Shown: piece by piece, positions 1 to 5,184 of the stretch
Layout of the letters: each line of letters begins with the position of its first letter
Position numbering within the stretch: the stretch's first letter is position 1
NCBI GenBank assembly: GCA_028711925.1
Contig: JAQTRH010000068.1
Location: forward strand, 1-5,592
DNA length: 5,592 nt
Reading direction: 5' to 3'
Source: Candidatus Nanoarchaeia archaeon
GTDB taxonomy: Archaea; Nanobdellota; Nanobdellia; Woesearchaeales; CG1-02-33-12
Program-made: the position numbers and the translations under genes
Notes under the pieces: generated by a model
The model's database searches: none
Seen by the model: the letters and a program-made list of their open reading frames with translations, nothing else
What the model was told of the DNA's origin: nothing

Positions 1-546
1 ATGGTTGGATTTCTTTATACCTTAGGAAGGATGCTAACCTATGTTTTGATTGCATCAGGAATAGTTTGGTTTGGTGTTAATATACAATTAATTGCGCTAT
101 TTCTTCAGAAATATGGCGAGAAAATTTTGGGCCCTCTATTACTGATAATAGGAATTGTAATGCTTGATGTTTTTAAGATAAATTTTCTTAAGTCAAGCAA
201 TAAACTCAATAATTTAAAAGAGAAGATAGCTAAAAAAGGATTTTTAGGGAGCTTTCTTCTGGGAGTTGTATTTGCACTTGCATTCTGTCCATTTAGTGCA
301 GTACTATTTTTTGGAATGCTTATCCCCATAGCCCTTAAAGCAGGCGACGGATTATTGATACCCTCTGTTTTTGCATTTGCTACAGGGCTTCCTGTTATTA
401 TATTCTCATTTATTCTTGTTTACAGTGTTTCAAAACTTGGAAAGATTATGAATAAAATTCAGACTTTTGAAAAGTGGATGAGAAAGATAGTTGCAATAGT
501 GTTTATAATAGCAGGATTTTATTATATAGGATTAATGGTGTTCTGA
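1..546 (+). CDS. DsbD/CcdA-like membrane protein, ArsG-type (5' truncated by window edge)
   Basis: This is an integral membrane protein of the DsbD/CcdA transmembrane superfamily. It most resembles members annotated as ArsG-type aromatic-arsenical efflux permeases. The visible 181 residues hold about five to six hydrophobic segments (roughly 5-25, 40-57, 80-110, 117-142, 160-180). The signature is FCPFSA at 95-100, the second Cys-Pro motif, followed by FFGMLIPIA. The opening GFLYTLGRMLTYV matches an internal part of these proteins, just after the first TM pair. The ATG at position 1 is therefore probably an internal Met, and the real start, with the first Cys-Pro motif, lies upstream of the window. 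A basic loop (about 61-80) separates the two halves. The stop is 1 nt before the permease start, indicating an operon. Known family roles are thiol/electron transfer across the membrane or arsenical export. The ArsG assignment is inferred from motif and neighbour. Confidence 0.8.
   Translation: MVGFLYTLGRMLTYVLIASGIVWFGVNIQLIALFLQKYGEKILGPLLLIIGIVMLDVFKINFLKSSNKLNNLKEKIAKKGFLGSFLLGVVFALAFCPFSAVLFFGMLIPIALKAGDGLLIPSVFAFATGLPVIIFSFILVYSVSKLGKIMNKIQTFEKWMRKIVAIVFIIAGFYYIGLMVF
537..540 (+). promoter_or_regulatory. Shine-Dalgarno GGTG for the permease gene
   Basis: GGTG lies inside the last codons of the upstream gene, with 7 nt between it and the ATG at 548. It matches the core of the archaeal anti-SD complement GGAGGTGAT. 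It supports the chosen permease start and gives an internal reference for which SD motif this genome uses. Confidence 0.6.
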
Positions 547-547
547 T

Positions 548-1663
548 ATGGAAAGAAATGATTGGAAAATATTGGCATGGATAACAGGCATATTCGCATT
601 ATTCTATTTTATCCCTTATAGTTCAGAATGGTTTAATAATTCAGTAATAAGTGGAATAAATCTTCTTAATGATTATGCAAAAAAACATGTGCTCACTTGC
701 CTAGTTCCGGCATTGTTTATCGCAGGGGCAATAGGTGTATTCATCAAAAAAGATAAAATATTGAAATACATGGGAGCAGACGCAAAGAAATATGTTTCTT
801 ATGCAATTGCATCTGTATCTGGGACAATACTTGCAGTTTGCAGTTGCACTATTTTGCCGTTATTTGCAGGAATAAGAAAGAGAGGGGCAGGACTGGGCCC
901 GGCAATAACATTCCTTTTTTCAGGCCCTGCCATTAATGTGGCGGCAATATTCTTGACAATAAGCGTACTGGGTTATCAGATAGGATTGGCAAGAATAACT
1001 GCATCTATTATTTTATCTATCCTGGTTGGATTAACCATGCATTTAATTTTCAGGGAAAAGACAGAGAAAGGGAAATTATTTTTGCAGGAAGAAAAAGGAG
1101 CAAATATCTCAGGGAAGGTAACTCTTTTGTTTTTTGCTATGATGATTTGTATTCTGATAGTAAATGGAATTCAGATGGATAAGGGATTAAAATATGCCTT
1201 AATCGGAATATTGACACTTAGTATAGCAGGAATTGCATTATTCAGGTTTTCAAAACAAGTAAGAAAACAATGGATTGAGGAAACATGGAATTTTTCCAAG
1301 CTTATCCTTCCATTATTGTTTGTGGGAATATTTATAGCAGGATTTATTATGCCCTTACTTCCTGAAGGAATAATAACCAATATTGTTGGGCAAAATACGA
1401 TATTTGGAAACTTGGTGGCATCAATCTTTGGAGCATTCATGTACTTTTCAACACTCACAGAAATTCCAATATTGCAGGCGCTTATAGCAAAAGGAATGCA
1501 TTCAGGGCCAGCACTTTCATTGCTTTTGGCCGGACCTTCATTAAGCCTGCCAAACATGCTTGTTATAAGGGGAATACTGGGAACAAAGAAAACATCAGTT
1601 TATGTTGCATTAGTGGTGGTTTATTCAACAATAGCAGGATTAATTTTTGGTTCAATTATTTAA
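548..1663 (+). CDS. ArsP/SO_0444-type permease (UPF0718-like efflux transporter)
   Basis: This is a polytopic inner-membrane permease of the ArsP_1/UPF0718 family, whose members export organoarsenicals or heavy metals. The 371 residues give about eight to ten membrane spans in two repeats. In the first half, CSC at 98-100 is followed by TILPLFAGIRKRGAGLGPA and the FSGPAINVAA motif (124-133). In the second half, MYFSTLTEIPI (298-308) is followed by LLLAGPSLSLPNM (325-337). These paired Gly-Pro motifs and the cysteine pair are typical of the family. A hydrophilic loop at about 169-190 separates the halves. The length is normal and the gene looks intact. The start is backed by GGTG 7 nt upstream. 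The 1-nt spacing from the DsbD/ArsG-like gene implies co-transcription and probably a shared job in thiol-reactive metalloid or metal resistance. The substrate cannot be told from sequence, and no ArsR-type regulator is visible here. Confidence 0.85.
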   Translation: MERNDWKILAWITGIFALFYFIPYSSEWFNNSVISGINLLNDYAKKHVLTCLVPALFIAGAIGVFIKKDKILKYMGADAKKYVSYAIASVSGTILAVCSCTILPLFAGIRKRGAGLGPAITFLFSGPAINVAAIFLTISVLGYQIGLARITASIILSILVGLTMHLIFREKTEKGKLFLQEEKGANISGKVTLLFFAMMICILIVNGIQMDKGLKYALIGILTLSIAGIALFRFSKQVRKQWIEETWNFSKLILPLLFVGIFIAGFIMPLLPEGIITNIVGQNTIFGNLVASIFGAFMYFSTLTEIPILQALIAKGMHSGPALSLLLAGPSLSLPNMLVIRGILGTKKTSVYVALVVVYSTIAGLIFGSII

Positions 1664-1664
1664 A

Positions 1665-1696
1665 TTTTTTACATTTATCTAACTGAAAATTTTTTT
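1665..1696 (+). terminator. Candidate archaeal oligo-T terminator of the permease operon
   Basis: T6 at 1665-1670 starts 2 nt after the permease stop, and T7 at 1690-1696 follows inside the convergent truD 3' end. Archaeal RNA polymerase can terminate on short U-tracts without a hairpin, so this pair is a reasonable terminator for the + strand operon. No convincing stem-loop is present. The convergent genes are separated by only 15 bp, so 3' ends of the two transcripts probably overlap. Confidence 0.45.
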
Positions 1697-2704
1697 AATT
1701 ACTATTGTCGCATAAGAGCCTTTTTCAAGAGTAAAGGATATTATGCATTTCTTTTTGTTTTTGTTGAGTTCATCATCTTTAATTTCTGTTTTTATATTTT
1801 CTGCATTGGTGAACATATCCCTGTAATCTCCCTCAAAACTTAGCTCTGGCATGGCCCGTATTATAAAATCCCTGAAGCTTACTTTGTGCATTTCCATTAA
1901 ACTTAATGAGCTTTTTTCTATTTCTTTGTTTTTGAATTCTGTTCCAAAGCCGATCAATGGAATTTTTTGGTTTTGCATTTCATTATTTGGAAATACAAAC
2001 TGGCCATTAGAATAATCAACTTTTTTGTAATCCTCTGTTTTTGCTTTAATAAGCTCTGCAATAGTTTCATTGAAGATTAGGCTCTGGAATGCATGAACAT
2101 ACATCATGCTTATCTTTTTTGGAACTTTTTTTATTGAACCAATAAAATCATTCGGCTTTTTTAATGTATGTTCTTTTACATCCTTTTCAAAGCCACTTTG
2201 TTTTAGATTATCACCCAGAATCAACTCAACTGCTTTTTTGAAGTCTTTTTTTATTATTGCCTTTCCTACTTCAGCATTATTTTCACTAAAACGTTGCTCA
2301 TCAAAATAGTTTGGGATTTGTAATTTTTCATTAATTTTTAAGTTAAGTTCATCAAGGTTTCTTACTGTGATTATGAATTGGTTTTGTTTTAAATTACCAA
2401 GGTTTATCCTTTGTTTTCCATTTCCAATGTATTTTAATTCAATATCTTTTAGTTTGATGTCTTGTTTTTTTATTGGGCCTCTTATTGAAATAAACTGCTC
2501 TGTTAATGCATTCTTGTCTTTTGCGCCTGCATACCCAATATCTTTTCTTGGTTTTTTAAGGTATTCAGCTATAGCTGAAACAGCTCTTTCAGTGGTATAG
2601 TTTGTTTTTTTGAGCATAAAATAGCTGTACTGCCCTTCTTCTATCTTTAACTCGTTGATCTCTTTTACTATGAAATCTTCAGGAATCTGCTTTATTTTGT
2701 ACAT
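1679..2704 (-). CDS. truD: tRNA pseudouridine(13) synthase TruD
   Basis: TruD isomerises uridine 13 in the D-arm of tRNAs (the archaeal/eukaryotic counterpart is Pus7). The signature GAKDKNALTEQ lies at 60-70, with D63 the expected catalytic aspartate. PNYFDEQRFS (131-140) is the conserved NYFGEQRFG-like motif opening the TRUD domain. MYVHAFQSLIFN (201-212) and the C-terminal GSYATIVIKKI (329-339) are further family landmarks. At 341 residues it is close to the E. coli enzyme and shorter than archaeal homologues I recall, so it looks like a compact version. No gap is obvious in the motifs. The ATG at 2704 is preceded by no Shine-Dalgarno motif but has a TATA-like box centred about 26 nt upstream, suggesting a leaderless mRNA. 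The gene is divergent from a tRNA-Arg that carries U13 and convergent with the permease operon. Confidence 0.95.
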   Translation of the reverse strand: MYKIKQIPEDFIVKEINELKIEEGQYSYFMLKKTNYTTERAVSAIAEYLKKPRKDIGYAGAKDKNALTEQFISIRGPIKKQDIKLKDIELKYIGNGKQRINLGNLKQNQFIITVRNLDELNLKINEKLQIPNYFDEQRFSENNAEVGKAIIKKDFKKAVELILGDNLKQSGFEKDVKEHTLKKPNDFIGSIKKVPKKISMMYVHAFQSLIFNETIAELIKAKTEDYKKVDYSNGQFVFPNNEMQNQKIPLIGFGTEFKNKEIEKSSLSLMEMHKVSFRDFIIRAMPELSFEGDYRDMFTNAENIKTEIKDDELNKNKKKCIISFTLEKGSYATIVIKKIFS

Positions 2705-2726
2705 ATATTATATAGAAACACAAAAC

Positions 2727-2734
2727 TTAATAAA
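2727..2734. promoter_or_regulatory. Shared TATA-like box for divergent truD and tRNA-Arg
   Basis: TTAATAAA (TTTATTAA on the other strand) is centred about 28 nt upstream of the tRNA 5' end and about 26 nt upstream of the truD ATG. Both distances suit archaeal TATA boxes with transcription starting at the tRNA end and at the truD start codon. Purine-rich sequence lies upstream in the truD direction (GAAG), as expected for a BRE. One near-symmetric element could serve both genes. This is inferred from spacing only; a second AT-rich stretch at 2703-2714 is too close to the truD ATG for a leaderless start. Confidence 0.45.
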
Positions 2735-2797
2735 GCTTCATATTTTTCCTGGGATAATGAGCCTGTAGCCTAGTCTGGATAGGGTGACAGCCTCCTA

Positions 2798-2836
2798 TTG
2801 AACAAAGTTCAATCCTTTTGAGCTGGTTCAAAAGTA
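2798..2836 (+). other. tRNA intron 1, anticodon loop (canonical 37/38 position)
   Basis: These 39 nt separate A37 from A38. Because TA occurs at both edges, the cut could shift by one or two bases without changing the mature tRNA. The intron is almost wholly two hairpins. TTGAAC (2798-2803) pairs with GTTCAA (2807-2812) around AAA, and CTTTTGA (2815-2821) pairs with TCAAAAG (2828-2834). A second GTTCAA at 2826-2831 could instead capture the first TTGAAC, which would bring the two junctions together. Then C32-G2834 and T33-A2833 extend the anticodon stem, leaving a TAA bulge at the 3' site. I do not find a full 4-bp bulge-helix-bulge, so the splice sites rest mainly on the resulting tRNA fold. 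An AGCTG repeat (2821-2825, 2837-2841) offers an alternative but poorer pairing for the anticodon stem. Confidence 0.75.
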
Positions 2837-2858
2837 AGCTGTAGATCCCGGGTTCGAA

Positions 2859-2945
2859 CAAATGGTTGCTCATTTGATACGCTGTCCAGCGTAAAGCTGG
2901 ACGTGCTCACTTCGTTCGCAAAAAAAGGGTAATTATTTATGAAAG
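2859..2945 (+). other. tRNA intron 2, T-loop (position 59/60)
   Basis: These 87 nt separate A59 from T60. Exon TTCG (2853-2856) can pair with TGAA (2940-2943) as T-A, T-A, C-G and G-U. This leaves 3-nt bulges AAC (2857-2859) and AGT (2944-2946) on opposite strands, each cut after its second base. That is the expected geometry for the archaeal splicing endonuclease, with the T-stem as outer helix. An inner AAAT/ATTT helix (2860-2863 with 2935-2938) is possible with A2939 bulged. Inside the intron are hairpins CAAATG/CATTTG (2859-2864, 2871-2876) and GTCCAGC/GCTGGAC (2884-2890, 2896-2902), within a block (2881-2919) of about 59% GC that contrasts with its AT-rich surroundings. No homing endonuclease ORF and no convincing C/D box pair are present. 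Its 3' end is AT-rich and may hold the next gene's promoter. Confidence 0.8.
2933..2940 (+). promoter_or_regulatory. Candidate TATA box of the downstream operon inside tRNA intron 2
   Basis: TTATTTAT is preceded by a purine-rich AAAAGGG stretch that could act as BRE. It is centred about 27 nt upstream of the ATG at 2964. That distance would give a leaderless mRNA, and no Shine-Dalgarno motif precedes this ATG. The alternative is read-through from the tRNA promoter, with RNase Z cleavage after G2959 releasing an mRNA with a 4-nt leader. Confidence 0.4.
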
Positions 2946-2963
2946 TCCCGGCAGGCTCGTTTA

Positions 2964-3983
2964 ATGATCAAAATGGATAAAAAGAGGTCAAGGATTATCT
3001 CAATAGGAATTGGAATTGCAATAATAGCATTCCTTTTTTGGTATGTTAAGGTTGATGATATTATAGTTGCATTCAGCAATTTTTCTTTAATCAATCTTTT
3101 AATCTATCTTTTAGTGTCAGTTACTATAATGATTCTCCTTACAATAAAATGGAGCATTGTCTTAAATTCTTTTGGAATCAAAATCCCGTTTATTCAGCTT
3201 TTCAAATACAAGCTTGCAGGATTTGGAGTGAGCTATATAACTCCTTCTGCCCACATAGGAGGAGAACCTGTAAGGGCGCATCTATTGCATAAGAATCATA
3301 ATATTGAATTCAAGAAATCTCTGTCATGTGTCGTTATAGACAAATCCCTTGAGCTTATACTTAATGGATTATTTGGGTGCATAGGCATTTTAATTGTGCT
3401 TTTTAACTTCACTTTGCCGAAAAGAACTACTGCAATAATGATTCTAAGCTTCTTCGCTTTGATATCAATCATATACTCTTTTTACAGGCTTACACTTCAG
3501 GAGAAAGGTTTTTTTACAACTGCATTGCGGTTTTTGAGAATAGACAAAATAAAAATATTGAAAAAATATGAGAATGAAATAAATGAGTTTGAGTCACACA
3601 TAATATCTTTTTTTAAGTATAACTGGAAGGCTTTTTTCAAGGCATCTTTTGTTTTTTTAATAGCCTGGCTTTTTATGTTTATAGAGTATAAGATTGCATT
3701 AAGGCTTGTTGGATATGATGCTTCCTTGTCTGCTGTATTTATTGTTATATCCCTTGTTGCTCTTGCTTATATTATCCCTATCCCCGCTGCTCTTGGGTCA
3801 TTGGAGTTCGGGCAGTCATCTGCCGCAGCGCTGCTTGGCTTCAGCTCTGCAATAGGCCTTGCATTAAGCCTTTTTATAAGAGGAAGGGATTTGCTCTGGA
3901 CTTTTATTGGGTTGTCATATCTCGGGCTGCACAAGATAAAGTTTATGGATGCCCTGCTTAATAACCATAATGGTAAAAAATGA
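2964..3983 (+). CDS. LPG-synthase-TM/UPF0104 family flippase-like membrane protein
   Basis: This is a polytopic membrane protein of the lysylphosphatidylglycerol synthase TM-region family (UPF0104, also annotated as flippase-like). The 339 residues contain about seven to eight hydrophobic spans, beginning after a basic N-terminus (KMDKKRSR) at 11-27 and 40-62. Family motifs visible are TPSAHIGGEPVRAHLL (93-108), VVIDKSLEL (123-131) and IPIPAALGSLEFGQSSAAALLG (271-292). The length is typical for stand-alone archaeal members, and no aminoacyltransferase domain is attached, so lysyl transfer to lipid is not implied. Some relatives work in lipid or glycolipid handling; the substrate here is unknown. 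The start could be ATG 2964 or ATG 2973, and I chose the first because its TATA-like box is well spaced. The gene starts 4 nt after the tRNA and overlaps the next gene by ATGA (4 nt), so the two are probably translationally coupled. Confidence 0.85.
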   Translation: MIKMDKKRSRIISIGIGIAIIAFLFWYVKVDDIIVAFSNFSLINLLIYLLVSVTIMILLTIKWSIVLNSFGIKIPFIQLFKYKLAGFGVSYITPSAHIGGEPVRAHLLHKNHNIEFKKSLSCVVIDKSLELILNGLFGCIGILIVLFNFTLPKRTTAIMILSFFALISIIYSFYRLTLQEKGFFTTALRFLRIDKIKILKKYENEINEFESHIISFFKYNWKAFFKASFVFLIAWLFMFIEYKIALRLVGYDASLSAVFIVISLVALAYIIPIPAALGSLEFGQSSAAALLGFSSAIGLALSLFIRGRDLLWTFIGLSYLGLHKIKFMDALLNNHNGKK

Positions 3984-5074
3984 ATAGGCATATTTTCAAT
4001 GAAGGAATCAGTATATTCAATAGGTCATTAAAAGTAAGATTTAAAGGAATAAAAAAATATAACGGAAGCCCGGAAAATATATTAAAAAAAATAATTGACA
4101 ATTGCTGGAGTGGAAGAGTTTTTAATGCATCAGCAGGGCATTTTAATTTATTTTACATGAGGGATTTTGGAATCAGTGTCCAGGCATTGGTTAATTTAGG
4201 TTATGAGCAAAGGGTTGTTAAAACATTAAAATCAATTCTTGAAATTTATTCAAATAATGATAAGATTACAACAACAATAAGCAAATCAAGAGCTGCATTC
4301 GATTTCCCTTGTTACACTCCTGAATCAGTTGCTTATCTTCTTCATTCAATCAGGATTTCAGGGGCAAATGATTTAGTTGAGAATCATAAGTTTTTCATTG
4401 AGAAAGAAATAAGAAAGGCATTTTTTCAATCCTTTGACAGCGAGAGGGGGATTGTAAGGAAGGATAAGTTTTTTTCTTCTATGAAAGATAATGCTTTAAG
4501 AAATTCTTCTCTCTATAACAATGTTATGATTGCGATGCTTGCTGAAGATATTGATTATTTTAAGTTGCATAATCCTTTTAAGAGTTATAACTTTAAGAAG
4601 ATAATCAAAGACAAATTTTGGAATGGAAGCTATTTTCTAGATGACTTGTCAGGAGAAAATTATATTGCAGGTGATGCAAATGTTTTTCCTTACTGGACAG
4701 GATTGTTTGATTCGAAAAAAATGATTAAGCTTTCTCTCGATGCTGTTTATAATGAAGGGCTTGACAGGCCATTTCCTCTAAAGTACACAAAAGAAAAGCC
4801 CGGTGATTACCTGCTTTTTGCGAATGCTTTGGCTCCAAACTATGAGGGCAATACTATCTGGACTAATATAGGGCAGTGCTTTATTGACGTTGTTAATAAG
4901 GTTGATAAGGAAAAAGCAAAGGAATATGTTAACCAATATCTTAAGAATCTTAAAAAATATAAGAATTACATTGAGGTTTTTAATCCAGACGGCACTCCTT
5001 ACAAAACATTTTTTTACTATGCCGATACCGGAATGCTTTGGTCTTCAATGCTTCTTGATTCAATGAAACACTGA
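3980..5074 (+). CDS. Six-hairpin glycosidase-like protein (GDE/GH63/GH100-like fold)
   Basis: This is a probable cytosolic sugar-active enzyme of the (alpha/alpha)6-barrel superfamily. There is no signal peptide or membrane span in its 364 residues. Landmarks in order are AGHFNLFYMRDFGISVQAL (52-70), with MRDF like the RDF motif of invertase/trehalase-type members; SSMKDN (166-171), placed like the SWMDA motif of glycogen-debranching enzymes; FWNGSYFLDDL (213-223); GDANVFPYW (231-239); EGNTIWTNIGQ (289-299); IEVFNPDG (331-338), like the E-x-Y-[ND]-P motif carrying the catalytic base in GH63-type enzymes; and YYADTGMLWSS (346-356). By analogy D170 (or D62) could be the acid and E332 the base; this is inference. 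The length suits a catalytic domain alone. The exact family and substrate cannot be fixed. The start overlaps the flippase-like gene's stop by 4 nt, with a weak GGT at 3972-3974, so it probably acts on a glycan or glycolipid linked to that protein. Confidence 0.7.
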   Translation: MNRHIFNEGISIFNRSLKVRFKGIKKYNGSPENILKKIIDNCWSGRVFNASAGHFNLFYMRDFGISVQALVNLGYEQRVVKTLKSILEIYSNNDKITTTISKSRAAFDFPCYTPESVAYLLHSIRISGANDLVENHKFFIEKEIRKAFFQSFDSERGIVRKDKFFSSMKDNALRNSSLYNNVMIAMLAEDIDYFKLHNPFKSYNFKKIIKDKFWNGSYFLDDLSGENYIAGDANVFPYWTGLFDSKKMIKLSLDAVYNEGLDRPFPLKYTKEKPGDYLLFANALAPNYEGNTIWTNIGQCFIDVVNKVDKEKAKEYVNQYLKNLKKYKNYIEVFNPDGTPYKTFFYYADTGMLWSSMLLDSMKH

Positions 5075-5102
5075 AAACTTTCCGGAATTTTCTGCAAAAA
5101 GG

Positions 5103-5174
5103 TTATAAAAAGCATTTATTCTATTATTGTAGAAACCGAAAGTTATATAAACTATTAGTTTAAATATATAAACT
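5103..5174 (+). promoter_or_regulatory. Promoter region with TATA boxes and an operator-like inverted repeat
   Basis: The 110-bp gap before the last gene holds three TATA-like elements: TTATAAAAA (5103-5111), TTATATAAA (5143-5151) and AAATATATAAA (5162-5172). The middle one has a good BRE-like CGAAAG (5137-5142) and would start transcription near 5172, just before the GGTGGT ribosome-binding site. It is the best promoter candidate. An exact inverted repeat TAAACT-ATT-AGTTTA spans 5148-5162 and extends with one mismatch per arm to 5144-5166. The 10-mer TATATAAACT also occurs twice (5144-5153, 5165-5174), exactly 21 bp apart, about two helical turns. This layout, over and just downstream of the TATA box, is what a repressor operator looks like. 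The downstream protein has a winged helix and could be the binder (inference). Confidence 0.5.
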
Positions 5175-5180
5175 GGTGGT
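5175..5180 (+). promoter_or_regulatory. Shine-Dalgarno GGTGGT pointing to an ATA start codon
   Basis: GGTG (5175-5178) lies 6 nt before ATA at 5185, nearly the same motif and spacing as for the permease (GGTG, 7 nt). The first in-frame ATG, at 5209, has no such motif. An in-frame TAA at 5182-5184 excludes any start further upstream. Confidence 0.5.
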
Positions 5181-5184
5181 ATAA

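Larger units (their letters stand above)
2759..2959 (+). tRNA. tRNA-Arg(CCU) with two introns
   Basis: Joining 2759-2797, 2837-2858 and 2946-2959 gives a 75-nt tRNA with all arms intact. The acceptor stem is GAGCCTG (2759-2765) with CAGGCTC (2952-2958), a perfect 7 bp, and G2959 is the discriminator. T8 and A9 are present. The D-stem is GCCT with GGGT (2782-2785), including G-T pairs, and the loop contains GG. The anticodon stem ACAGC/GCTGT is a perfect 5 bp. The loop CTCCTAA carries anticodon CCT at 2794-2796, reading AGG. The variable loop is AGATC. The T-stem CCGGG/CCCGG is a perfect 5 bp, and the T-loop is TTCGAAT. The body (GCCTAG...GGATAGGG, CCTCCTAA) resembles archaeal tRNA-Arg(CCU). 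No CCA is encoded. The exons reach from the anticodon loop to the T-loop across 126 nt of intron. Position 13 is U, the TruD target. The next gene starts 4 nt downstream. Confidence 0.9.

Noticed and set aside
1..3. ATG at position 1 as the true start of the first gene
   Set aside because: The protein begins in the middle of the family (GFLYTLGR-type segment), so the first Cys-Pro motif and first spans must lie upstream of the window.
1171..1557. 128-codon open frame antisense to the permease, and similar open frames antisense to truD and the other genes
   Set aside because: They lie opposite well-supported genes, have no family motifs and look like by-products of the codon use of the real frames.
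2821..2841. Alternative tRNA reading with three introns, using the first AGCTG as the anticodon-stem 3' side and a further 16-nt intron after it
   Set aside because: If the first copy supplies all of 39-43, G replaces T at position 43 and position 27 does not pair. If the stem is completed across a second junction, an extra intron in the anticodon stem is needed, and I saw no bulge-helix-bulge for either junction. The two-intron reading gives perfect stems.
2859..2945. Box C/D or H/ACA guide RNA, or homing endonuclease, inside tRNA intron 2
   Set aside because: I found no CTGA D box, only weak C-box-like TGAT, no terminal ACA box, and no ORF long enough for an endonuclease.
5073..5092. Hairpin terminator after the glycosidase-like gene (GAAAA/TTTTC around TTCCGGAA)
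   Set aside because: The stem is only 5 A-T-rich pairs and is followed by TGCAAAAAGG, not a T-run; it is too weak to call.
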